This document shows positions 34,483-47,100 of a stretch of DNA of 64,000 nucleotides, in pieces. The position numbers were made by a program, and so were the translations under genes. Source of the DNA: Rhynochetos jubatus (taxonomy: Eukaryota > Chordata > Aves > Eurypygiformes > Rhynochetidae); contig CM050668.1 of the NCBI GenBank assembly GCA_027574665.1, forward strand, positions 2,300,001 to 2,364,000. Direction: 5' to 3'. The notes under the pieces were generated by a model. It had not been told where the DNA came from. It worked only from the letters and a program-made list of their open reading frames with translations, and made no database searches. The number at the start of each line of letters is the position of its first letter. The stretch's first letter is position 1.

Positions 34483-37400
34483 GTGCTACAAGCCACAAAA
34501 CAATGGTAAGAACACCCCAACAAACCAGGCCCTCTCCCCCTCTTTGCAGTCTGAAAATTTCTCTGAGATGCCAGAACTGCTATTTTCACCTTTGAGAAAC
34601 CTGTATTTTTCTATCTAAAGGGAGATAAACATTGAGAAATACCTGAAACCAAGGTTGTATTGTAAACATAGCCTTTCACTGATAATTTACATGAAGAAGA
34701 CACAATGTGTCTTACCCCTTGAGGTATGAAACAGTCCACATAAAGGGCATCTTCCCTCTGAACTCGACAGCGGCAGAGGCACAGTGAGGACCCTCATTAC
34801 GAGAAAGCAATGGTCAGAAATGTGCGTGCTTCAGAACCAGGTAAAGCAACTAGACAAGCTGTAAACACACAAAGGTAAACACACAGCTTAGAGGCACACA
34901 GCCTTCAGCATCTTCATAATTCTCAGAAATTCTGAGTTGCACCCTGCTGGTGTTGTGTCACTCACCAAATGAAGACTACTCACCCACATAAAGAATAGTG
35001 CTCTATATAAATATTGGGAAAAGGAGAGAAGTTCAGCTTTACTAATGATGACAGTACATAACACAAGGTCTAATCCTCAGGTACAGCCTAAAATAGATAG
35101 TCAACAGTTAATGCACCAGAGCTGAGCAGAAGACCAAATAAAGAGCCAATGCCAAATGCTTCTAACTGTTCTATGGAAATGACCTTGTATCAGGACAAGG
35201 TTCCCAATAGAGCAGACTAAGGGAGAATCATAGCCAGCCCACATTTAATGTGAAAGATGAAATCTTAATGTTTCTGCTTCACCAACAGCTACTGCTCAAA
35301 AATTCCAGATTTCCAGTTCATGGTCAGGGAACTCTAATGAAGAAAATTACAACACACAACTAAATGAAGAACATTTAGTGTGTTCTGTCACTTGGAAGGT
35401 AGATTTCATGATCACCCAGTCACTAATCATGAAATTCATCTCTGTTTTTAGTCTCTTTAAAGTGCTTCCCTCTCCCACTGCAGGGACAATTCTTCCCAGG
35501 TCAGCTCATCTATGAACTGGGCTCAAGTCAGGCTCACCCTCACAAGCCTTAGATCTTCCTTCTACGAGCAACAACTCAGCCTCCCAGTACAAAGAGCTGT
35601 GCCACTGCCTTGACTTTGTCTGGGATTCTTATGCATTTGTACCACGGATTCAGATCCAGCCTGCTCTCGTCCCCTCCTGCCTGCGCTGCTGGGACACAGG
35701 GTAACTGCAGCCATTCAGATGAAGGTTAGGAACAGCTCTGGACTTCCTGCCTTCAGCACATGGTAGGATCATTTGGCTCAGACACAGGCAAGCTTCATTA
35801 GCCGTCACGTCAGCCTCTCCGAACTTCCCATGAAGCCCTTTGGGTAGCTGCAGGCTAATGTCAGATCTCACGCATTTCAGAAACCAGGCTGGGGGAAACA
35901 TCTCCAAAATCTTTGCTGCTGTGGCTCTCAAGGCCATAAGCTAAAAGCAGTTTTCACTGGCTTTGATATTCCCTCCTGTTCTTTCCTACCCTGTAGCTAT
36001 GTACACCATCATTATGCCAGAAAAAACTAGCCTTGAGATCAGTGATCTGCAATAGACTCCCTGCATAGCATTGTCTCTCAGCTTCTCTGAGATCCTCATA
36101 TGTATTGAGGTTCAATGTCCAAAGGTCTTTATGTAAAACCCACCTACAGTGCAATTCTTTTAAACAGTATGTCTAGGTGCAAAGACACCATTGAGAACTG
36201 ATAACCAAGCACCTGTCAGGTAAGTTTCTTTAGACAAAAAATGGAGATCACATGATGTCTGCCCTGCTTCTTTAGATTACAGACTTTAAAAGGAAAGGGA
36301 ATGTCTTTCCATGAGTCTGCCTTCACTTTCTAGCACAGCTAAAGACTTAGTTAGCATGACTGCAGTGCAATTTATTACTGCTTTAATAATGACAGTCTGG
36401 AAGGTTGATAAAAGGGAAAAAACCCCAAACAAACCAACCCAAGAATCCCGAATTTCAAGATCAAAATTTCTAAACCTCATAATTCCATTCCTAAACAGAG
36501 ATTTTCTAGCAGGCTCTTAGCTTTCAGAGAACTAAACACAAATAGAGCAAAAAATAATGAATCAAAGAGCTTTGGTTCAGCTCTCCCACAGAAGACCGTC
36601 CACAGAAAAGAAGAGAAAAGCCCAAGAGTAGAATGTCTTTTAGATGGCCTTGAAGGCTGACACCACCACGTTCATGCCCCTGTTTCTCTCTACGTGCTCA
36701 GCAGGCACCTTGCTTAGATAGCTCCACTGAGACTGCCAAACGAGGAAGTTAAAAAATGCATCAATCTATCTCCCTTATTGTTCTTGTCATTGCAGTAACT
36801 ATTTATCTCAGCACCATGTGCTAGGCAAATCATCGCCTGTTCATGCTTTAATCTACCTAATCCAGGATGGAAAAACACTACCCAGCAAACCTTCATTGTT
36901 GGAATGTTATTTATAGCCATCCTTTTTATGAATAAATGCTTGCTCATAAGTAAGCTGTCAGGTTTCCCATTGTTATTACAGGTCCTGATCCCATGCGACC
37001 CTACTACAACAGCAGAATGGCCATACCCTTCAGCTGGGAGCCCGGCGCTGTTGGTAAAGGCAAGCAGCACTTTCTCGGCTCCTTCCTTTAATTCAGCCCT
37101 TGCTGGATGACTGGGCTGGCTCAGTGCTGCCAGTATAACGCCACTCCACTCTGTCCACACCTTCATGGAGGAGCACTGGGTCAAGCATCCTGCTCTTTGT
37201 CTCGCACACAACCCAGAATGTGGGATGCAGCCCCGTGGACAGAGAGACATTTGGGGAAGGGGAAGAAGAAGTTGCCCTTCCTCTCCTGTTTTCCTCAGCT
37301 GTATCAAAACCCAGCCCCAAATGTAAAGATGAAAATGTGTCTATAATAGACACGATAGAGCAAGAAGTAATAGTGCCACTTTTCTGTACACACCTTTTTT

Positions 37401-38103
37401 TGTGGAACACAAAGCCTGAATTGCCACTGAATCAGACATATGGTATTAAAATATTCAGATAGGAAAGCGAAGGGGACTGAGAAAAATAAAACTACATATA
37501 CTATACTGTAGTAGCACAAGCAGGAAAGATAAGAAAAAAGCATTGTTTAAAAAAATAATAAAAGGACAAAAAAACCCCAAAGCAAACAAAGAAACAAAAA
37601 GTGTGTTCTCCGTGCACTAAGTGCAAAAGGATATGTAAGGTGCTGGTATGGCACCTAATAGATATTTCCTGTTCCCATTTTCCAGTCTCACAAATCTGCT
37701 TCAACCCTGAGTAGCTGGTTAGAGGGCTGCAGGGTAAGGATGGGGGTGAGTGAGTTGGCTTTTTGTTTGTTTCAGTGAGGGGTTTTGAAACAAAACACTA
37801 ACCTTAACGCACACATTCACAGTTAATCAAATGTCATGTGGGCTGTCAGGGGAGAAAAAAAGGTACCAGTAAATAAAACCGTACTATTTCAGTAACAGGT
37901 TACTAAATGTGCATAGGTTGCAAAGTATCAGCTACTCACTAGAGGCTACTTGCTTAGTGTTAGAAAGCCTTTCGGCATTCATTTGTGAGAAATGAATAAA
38001 ATTAGGCAAATCAGGAGTAGGGTAAATCTGGAGAAATTACAAAGGGGAGGAGTTCACCTTCCTGGCTATGGCTTTCAGGTCTGTCCAGGACTACTTACTC
38101 CAG

Positions 38104-38110
38104 TATAAAA
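38104..38110 (+). promoter_or_regulatory. CA4: TATA box of CA4
   Basis: TATAAAA lies 79 bp upstream of the CA4 start codon. It predicts transcription starting near 38135 and a leader of about 55 nt. Unlike the housekeeping genes to the left, there is no CpG island here, which fits a tissue-restricted promoter. Confidence 0.75.
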
Positions 38111-38188
38111 CTGAGAGCAGAAATATGATCACATACTAAGAAGTCTAATCAATTCTGGTTTCAACACTGAGCCTATTTAAAATAGATA

Positions 38189-41100
38189 ATGGAATTGCTG
38201 TTCCTTGTTCTCTTCTCTCTGCACATTCTCAAGACAGAGGCAGTAGGTAAGTCCTTGCCTGCACTTTCTAACCCATGTAGCAAGGTTACTGTAATTTGTG
38301 ATTTGTTTCTGAGTACCAGTACATGGAGTACAGACTCTCAAATTCTTCTATATGACAGATGGAGAATGTTTATTTCTCTGCCTTTCATTATTTGTAGTAA
38401 AATATCAAATATAGACTTTTCTCATGAATGAATGAATGAGGATTTTTTTTCAACTTTAGAGATTCTAGTTGTCTTTCTCTGCCAAGAAAAATCAGTGAGG
38501 TTTCACTTGATCTCTGTAGTTAATTATATATGTAAATTTAAAAAATCAAAGCATAATTTCTTTATTCGTAAACTTCTTAATACTTCAAATAGCTTCTTTA
38601 ATTTTCTACTCATATCGCTTTGCCATTTCTGATACAAGATGAAAGTCTCACGGTTGCCTACTGAGAAAGAAAGAACGATATGTCTTTGCTGCATCAGGCC
38701 AGCAGATCCACCTATCTTTGCGCGCTGTGCACTATGTATATAAGTACACTGTGTACATAAGTACACTATGCATTTATGATGACCAGATTAAATAGCGATC
38801 TATAATTAGTACTGAAAAATGCAGAAGGTATTTTTATGCTTCTATTAGATCAGCAATGCTATAGTGTTGAATAAATCACCGTTCCTATGTAAATATCACA
38901 ATACAGCCTCAAAATTAAAGATAAACACTGCTGTTCTTAATAGCAATGAAGAGTCTGTTGTTTGCACTAAAACAGACTAGACTGCATTAAGGAAAAAAAA
39001 AAGAGACAATATTATCAGAGGTATCAGAGGGAAGCACTGCACCAAGACCCTCTTAAAGGGACACAGTTTTAAAGCAGATCAAGATTCAGTTGTCAGATTT
39101 AAAGTAACAGAGGTCTGAGGTGCTCAGAAAGTGCCTTAAGCAGCACAGCCTGAGCACCGGGGAAATAGGGGTGTTTCCCACTTTTTATTTCTCTGTTCTT
39201 AATTAATTCTCCATATCCATGACTTAGTAGCTTGCCTTTTCAGGAATCTTACCTGACAGTTCAAATACCTTCCCTCTTCTTTAGCCTGGGTTTTGTAGGT
39301 ATTCTGTCTCTGGCAGCTTCCCACTTGTAAACAGAAACACAGAGAACCTTTGCTCTTCCAAAGTCTACAACTAGTGTTTGCTTGATATTGATTACTGACT
39401 GATTAACACTTAGCTAAATTTACTGCTCTATTAAGGGATTTATTACCGAATATTGAAAGACTGTTTAGAAAACCCTAATGGGCTTTGTTAGATTAGTGTT
39501 AATTATTACTGCTTTAACAGACGGAAGTAAGATAGGGAATGCATATTATATTTTTTGTTGCTTTTTTCCTCAACCATGATTATTTCCTCTCTTCCGCGAG
39601 TGCAGAGGTGAACTACACAGTCATTAACACACAAGACACCTCCTCTCCCCCCTACCTTCCTTTCCAAACCTTTTCCTGAGGTAGAAGCTTCACAGGATAC
39701 ATTATGCTAAGTTAAAAGCTAAACTTCTCAAGAAACCTCAGCGTTTCAGAATCGGCTTAAATTATTTTTGTTTTATTTGGAAGGTATCTTTTTTTTAAAT
39801 AGGGATTTCGTTTCTATCTGACCACTCTTCAGAACTAGCTCGAGTGATATCCACTTACCAGCTCACTTAACGTACCTTCCCCAGGGCTGCTTTTCAAATC
39901 TGGGCAGCCTCATAATTCTTCACACTTAAACAGTCAATATGACTGACTGCTAATCTTTCAAATTGTTTTCAGCCTTGACCCAGCTTCATATCGTAGAACC
40001 TATGTTTTAAAATTATTACTGATAGTCCTTACAGGGCTTTATAAAGAAGCAAGCTTCATCATCCCCATTCTACAAAAGGGAAACCGAGGCACGTTCGTGC
40101 AGCTGCCTGCCCGGAAACCAACCAGCACCAGGAAGAGAAACCACCCAGCTTGAATCTCTGTCCAGCATCTCATCCACTGACTTATATGGATCTCAGTTAG
40201 CATATTCTATTAATAGCTGCACTGATGCACCTCAGATGGCTTGCTTGATTCCTTTGAGACACCAGTGACGCTCTGGTACTGCAGAAGAGAGGCTAAATGT
40301 CTGCAATGTTCCAAGAGGGATACTGCGAACCTTTTGAGAGAGAGGTTTTATTAATGGTAGATTCAGTCTAGTGCCATCCAGAGTACAATTATAGAGGGCC
40401 ATAATATACGTCCATCTAGAAGCTTTGTAGTGGGGTTATGGCAACCTCCATGTGCTACTGAAAATCAATTTTAAGAGGAATGGATTGAACCCCAGCATGT
40501 TTTAACCTTTATCACAAACCAGGACTCAGCCATGAGAATACATTTTCCCACAGTTCACGCTCTAGTGTTCCAAAAGTTTGAGGCATGATAGAACAAGATT
40601 TCTCAAATCTTCTGTATTTCTACTTACATACTTTTAACTTTCACAAACGTAAAATTTACATAACCGTGCTGGCACTGACACTGTCAGAATTAATTCTCAG
40701 TCCGATGTTTCCTCGGGGCCATTCAATTACAAAGTATACTTGATATCTCTATAAGCAGCATAACTGTAACTGCTGTAACTTCTTCCATTTCCAGTTCTAA
40801 TGGTACAGACTGCACACATAGTGGTATTTCAAATCCATTTTAGATTTGGGATGATGGCACACTTCGATACGCTCTGGGATGAAAAGTTAAACTTTCGGTT
40901 AAGAAAGAAGAATAACTGCAATATAAGACTTAGAACGCATAGAAAAGGCAGTAAGCTTCAGGCAGTAATCCATAAGTGCTTTAGGAGATATGAATTGCCT
41001 GAATTTTCCCCTCTCCACCCATCTAATCCAACACATGATTAAGCATAACTGACAAGCTATCACTGTCATTATCTCAAAGTAGTTACCTCAACTACGGTTA

Positions 41101-44100
41101 CCAGTGCAGACAGACTTTTGATCTCAAGTTATGATCTTTATGCAGGATACATTGCTTAGGGCTTCTTTCTCTTTCTTCCTTGTAGCTATACAAGCTGCCA
41201 AAGTAAGATTTAAAGGGTTATCTGTGTCTGCCTACCATCATGAATACATATCAGTGTATGCAAGAAAGAACAAGAGCTTGCATTTGCCAGGTTGCTGAGT
41301 GTGCACTGAGAGCAAGTGATACCCACCGACACTGCTCTCTGTTCTCCCCTCTCTAGGGCTACATAAACTGCACAAGCAGGCATCAGGCAGCAGAGAATTG
41401 CCTGGCTCTATCATCTGTGCTAGACCAGTAACAGTGCTTAGTACTGAATAGCACTGAAACTCTAAAAAATGTTACTATTTAACTTTCCCATTAAACATAG
41501 AACCCGCAAATAAATTTCAGCAAATGAATTCTGTAAGAGGGGCTGTTATGGTCAACAGAGGTGTAGCTTTAAATAAGGTTGGCCACTGTCGTATTCAGTG
41601 TCATATTTGGCTTACAATTAGGGGGGCTCTATGGCTGAGAGAAGAATGGACACAGACTGCTTAACCAGGATACCTAAGGGTGCAGATCCTGCAATCTCAG
41701 ATTACACTTATTTCCTTGCACAGTTTATCATAAAGGCATAAAGTGGTAAGGCATTGTTAAAATTTCATTCTCACTCTCTCTGACACTAAAATTCAGCAAA
41801 AGACAGAAAAGCATTTGTGGAAGAGCAGCAGATGTAGATGTGACAGTAGAGCCAAAGAGCAGCTCTTCAGTTGGCTTGAACAGCCTGTTTCATTTGGGGG
41901 ACAGAGAACAAAGCCCAGCAAACAAAGAAATAACACTGTGTGTTACTGGAAGATGCCTGAAAAGGAGCTACAAGGCAGTATTAGAGTCATATATGGAATC
42001 ATTTTTGAAATGTGTTTAACTTCTTACATTTCTGTAGCCTGCCAGGAGTGGCATTCAGATATATCTGTGTTGCACAAATGGATAGATTTGTGTCAGACCA
42101 GGAATGCCTGGGTTCTCTTCACATTAGCCTGTGTGTGATGTTATTCAAGAATTTGTGTTGTGCAGGCACATCTTGCTGTAATCTACACTCATCTGCATTT
42201 TCCTCTTAAAGAATGACACACGTAAGACCACCTCTTCACACAGGAATCCAACAACTGCCCCTCATCCCCATGCATGACTCCTGAACTGCTGAAGAGTGAT
42301 TGCATGTAGCATGTAGCCATGAATGACTGATAGCAGAGGTGAGATGAATCCTGCTTTGGTTTATCTATGCTGTGCCTAAGGCAGCACACATCTCTGTGGT
42401 GCCCCAACAGGCATTGAGGTTCTTGAGAAGATGGTTTTTTTCCCTAGGGTGATGCAACCAAGGGCATCCCAGTTCCAAGTTCAAAAATCGTTGTTCACTA
42501 GTCGCAATCTGTTTCTGGTGACATGTAATGAGTGGGCTGTTTTCCATGTACACAGTGGACCCAAGTGCATTATTAATGCTCCATTTAAGGATCAGGCTGA
42601 CTAGAGTGAGTACACTATGTTGTCATCAATTTGTATTAACTCACTTTCAGCTGACCTCATGCAGAACTGCAGTGTGCTGCATCACCTCGTCCTTCAGCAT
42701 GCAAGCCAGGGTGCTTTCCTGCTGCGCTTCAGCTCTGAGGGAAGGAAAGGAGCATGGTAGAAGCCATAAATAGGAGCCATACACCGGTGACAAATGGCGT
42801 TACTTCAGCTTACGAATTACTCTCCTTTCTCCTGTAGCAGAAGGTATCAGGATATGAATTGGAATATCCCTTATATGCTGCAAGCTGTGCACTGTGATAT
42901 GTACGAACATTGGACTCAGGGTTTCTCCTAGCTCTTACATTTAGATTTCGAGGACTGGAAGCAGAAAAGCATTTTCAGAGGCAGGTGCTGCTGTGAAACA
43001 CCTTTCTCTTAGCTGTCCAAACAACCAGCACAAATCTTCAAGACACGCTGCAGGGTCCAGTTCTTCAGCTGTCTCCATGCGAACAGGCTTTTTTATCCTG
43101 GGCGTGGCATTGCAAGGAGACACTTTGTTATGTTGTGGAATATTTCTAATAATGGCCTGCTATTAGATTTTTACTCACATTTCTAGGCACACGATCAGCC
43201 ATCATAAACCCAGCACAAAAGGCTATAAAAGGACAGTAAAGCCACAAAGTAATTTCTTTGAATTACATTTAAAAAATATTCTCATAAAGGATTTCTCAAT
43301 TTTATTTGGTGCTGCCTCTGTTGTAAACAAAGCAAGGCAAAATACCCCACAGAAGCAAATCACCTTAGCCCTGGATACTCATTTTTTGTTAAAGGCCAGC
43401 TTCCTCCTTTGATACAGCAAATTTCTGAGGACACATATATATGACAGAGGCTACAGCAGTATCACAGGACACAGCTAAAAACATTTTGCTCACTCTCCGG
43501 CATGAAGGAAGTAGTTTGCAAGTGTTTATAGGGCATATCTAGGATCCTCCAACCTCTTTGGATTTTTCCTTTGGTTTGTGTGTGTTACAGACCTCACTGA
43601 GCATGTGATTTATGTATACATGTGCAAATTATAAACACTGTGCTCGAGTCAGATGTAGTTACTTGCGATGCTTCACTAGTACAATAAAGCTTATTTTCAA
43701 GGCTAACTCTGCGTAATATCTTTGAATGTATATGCATATCAGTATAAAATATAAAGTGTCCAGGTAAAAGTGAAGAGACATGAATGGTCACAAACATTTA
43801 TTTTTACATGATTAGACATACACAAATCCAGAGGTAATCATGTGGAACTGATTTTGCCTGTCAAAGTAGTTGATCAGGACTTCCTGAGGATGTGTAATAC
43901 TTAAGAATGTATAAATAGGCTTATGTATATATGCCCAGTTTGTGTTCAGCAATCTCATTAATTAGAAAGACAGACTTAGATTCCACTTGCTTTTAAGTTG
44001 CTTTGTCTTTTGTACTAGAGATAATAAGCTTCACAAAACAAGCTAAAAATAGAATGAGCCCAAAGCTAAAAATACACTACATGCAAAACTAGCTTTAGCC

Positions 44101-47100
44101 ATTTTCATAGAAAAGGCCAGCCTTTACTCTGCTGCAAACCTGGTGCTTGGAACAGATTTTAGGGATGGATTTGAAACGGCTGGACAACAGAGCAGTGATG
44201 AGAACTACGACAGTCCAGGCAGCCTGGGCTTTCTGCAGAGCAGGAGAGCAGTGGGAGCACTGTCAGCTGCACGTCTCGGCAAGCAACGAGTTGTCAGCGA
44301 GGACATGGCTGAAAGAGGGTGACAAGAGATCTACAGGGGCAAACAAAGGAGTCAGTCAGTGAAAGAGAGAGAAGGCATTTTTAACTAAAAAGCAACAGAG
44401 GATATTCTTACTGCCTAAGTACTTCAGGCTGATAGCGGCACAAAGGTCAGTCACACTTCAAACGATTAAATACAGTTAATAAAAATAGCTAACCACCAAC
44501 ATATAAAATTAACAGATTACCAACCACTTTGTCAAGAAGGAAAGAGCCTGGTTTAGTTACTCTCCTGTGAGGATGGACAAATTAAAAGGGCAATTCTCAG
44601 CTAGCCTGGACACCAGCTGTCTCACGGCCCTGAGTCCGAGGGGACACGCAGCATCCAAGCAGCAGCTCAGCAGGTCCAAGTAGGGCAGTAAGCAGAGAAC
44701 AAGTAGGACAAAGTAGATTTAGGAACTTTTATGGAATTTGGGCAATCTGATCATGGTCCAAAGAGCTTAAGGGTCTTTTCCTAGATCACACAATAGCACA
44801 TTGGCAAACTGCTAACACCCTGGCTTCCAGCCAGAAGCACTGTCTTCCATCCAGCTGTGTAAGTGAACAGAAGAGGGAGTTCTCCACTGAGGACTTTTTG
44901 GCCTCAACTTTCCAAGCTATGCTTGATAGCTAAAACAATTGAAAACATTTACAATGAAATGAAAACAATACGTAATTGTATTGTTTGCTAGCTATTCTTG
45001 TGCCATGAAACAGCTTTGGCCAGGAAACCAGTTGTAAATTTGACAAGGAAGAAACAGAGATAAGTAGGACTGCTTGCTTGCCAAGAGAGACTCCCTAAAT
45101 TTAACTGTCTTGAACTCTGTGAAGGAAGAGGAGGCCTTCAGCCCAGTTCAGGCCTGCTCTAAATTAAAATCCAGCAAAGTCAAGGTGACACCTATGGTAT
45201 GGTACATCACCACTTATATCCGTAACACAATTAAAAGCCAGATGTAGTTGATGATATAGCGATTATGAGTCCAGCTGTATATCTATACTGAATTATATTA
45301 CTTTCAGTGGTGACAACAATGCAAATGTCTCCAATGTCAACTAGGCAAGGAGCTTGTGGAAATCCTGGCTGGTGTCTAATACTGTGCTGGGTGAAGTATG
45401 GATGCTCATGGTGTAACTCATGTGTACCAGGAAGGTGTGAGAGTAAGCTATGAAACCCTCCAGGGCAGCTCATGTCACAGCAATGGTTTCAGCACCTCAG
45501 CTACAAAACCAAACAAAACCCCACAAAACACCAAATACATTTTTCTGGGCAATAAGATAAACAACAGGAAAGAGAATGGGGGAGCTGAGTTTGATCGAAC
45601 GGGCAGGCAGGTGAGAGGAATGCACGATGGGATCTGATACGTACTGAGTCCCTGTAAGAAAGGGACTTCAGAGGAACAGAGACGCAAGACAGTGAAGTAG
45701 AAATGGTGGAAAGGTGAAGGGCATGTTGTCAAGAGATGGGACAAAGGATGGGTGAAGCAAGAACAGGAATTACAGATTCTGAAGAAACTATTTGAATGCT
45801 GTAAACACCAGGGAGGGAAAAGAATTGTTTAGGGTGGTTCAGTGATATTTCTAGGAGTGATGGGATGCAGATAAGCAAGTGGAAAATGTAAGCTATTAAA
45901 CAGGAAACATTTCCTGACAGTGAAGGCTAATAGACTGTGGAAAAGTCTCCTAAGGGAAGTGGCAGGAGCCGATTAGACAATTAAAACTAGACTAGACAAC
46001 ATACCTTAGGGCATAATCATGCCTAAGACCACAGACAACTGACTGGATGTGACAAGTATCTTTCCTTCTTGCCTCAGAAACAAAGTCGCCCCCACTTCCC
46101 AGAAGGACCATGGTAAATGCAAGTTCCCTATGCATTTGGAGGAATCACACCTGACTCAAATAAAACCCTAATGCAAATTTTCCTTGTAAGTGACACAGGG
46201 TATGGCAGTTCGGTTCATCCTGAGCCGTGTCTACACAAAAGAGCCAGTTCTCTACTGTTATATTACTACCAACCAAAAAAAAAAAATCTAATTCACAATA
46301 AACATTAATTCATTGTTTGCTCAGGCATTCTGCAATGTTTAATCAGCGCATTGTTCAAGGTTTAACAGCTTTAAGGACCTTAACTTATGAATTGCTGAAT
46401 TTATATCCTGTTCTACTTTACTGATAACATCCAACTTTCTAAACTACAACTGTGATAAGCACTTGATAAAAATACTCTTATTCTTTGTTAGTTTGTAGAC
46501 ATTAAGACCTTTGCAGAAAGCTTGCAAAACTGAGATGCTAAATATTTGGTGTACCTTGCATCCGACAGAAGGAAGAACACTAATGAGTGTGGGATGTAAG
46601 TCAGTAGTAGCCACCTGAGGGCTGGATTTTTAAAAAAATTTTTTTTTAACCTTTTTTCCCCATCAAATTGATGTGCAGACTGAAAGATTTTTGGTGTGCT
46701 GACGTATCGATCTACTAAGACGTGATTGAAAGCCACAAGCTTATTTGAGAGAGCCTGCCAAACACCTATCAGCTGGTAAAAAGTCAGTGATTGCTTTGTT
46801 TGAGAAGGGTTGGACTCAGACTCAGCAATGAAAGGCGCCATAACCCACTTCCATTTCACTCCTCTGGTACAGACGCCCTGTATCAGGACCACTGACAGTA
46901 CAGTTTGGTGATATTTACCTTCTTCCGGTGTTTCCTGTGGTTGGCCTTGATTTTCATTGTTCTCAAAAGCTCCACAGCCTTGCACCCTGTGAACAATAAA
47001 CTCGCTGCACTTAGTCCTAACTGTGAATCATATTGACTGTAAAATCTGATTTGCATTGCAGTAATGCTTCGATGTCTAAGTCACGATCACACTCCCATTG

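Larger units (their letters stand above)
29524..38103. other. intergenic region between GPCR and CA4
   Basis: 8.6 kb without a recognised gene. It holds a nested palindrome (30217), an A/T-rich microsatellite (31953), a MIR-like SINE (32280), and a CR1 fragment (33822). It also holds an unexplained 197-codon minus-strand open frame (36714-37307) that I do not call a gene. Regulatory DNA for the flanking genes may lie here but cannot be singled out. Confidence 0.5.
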
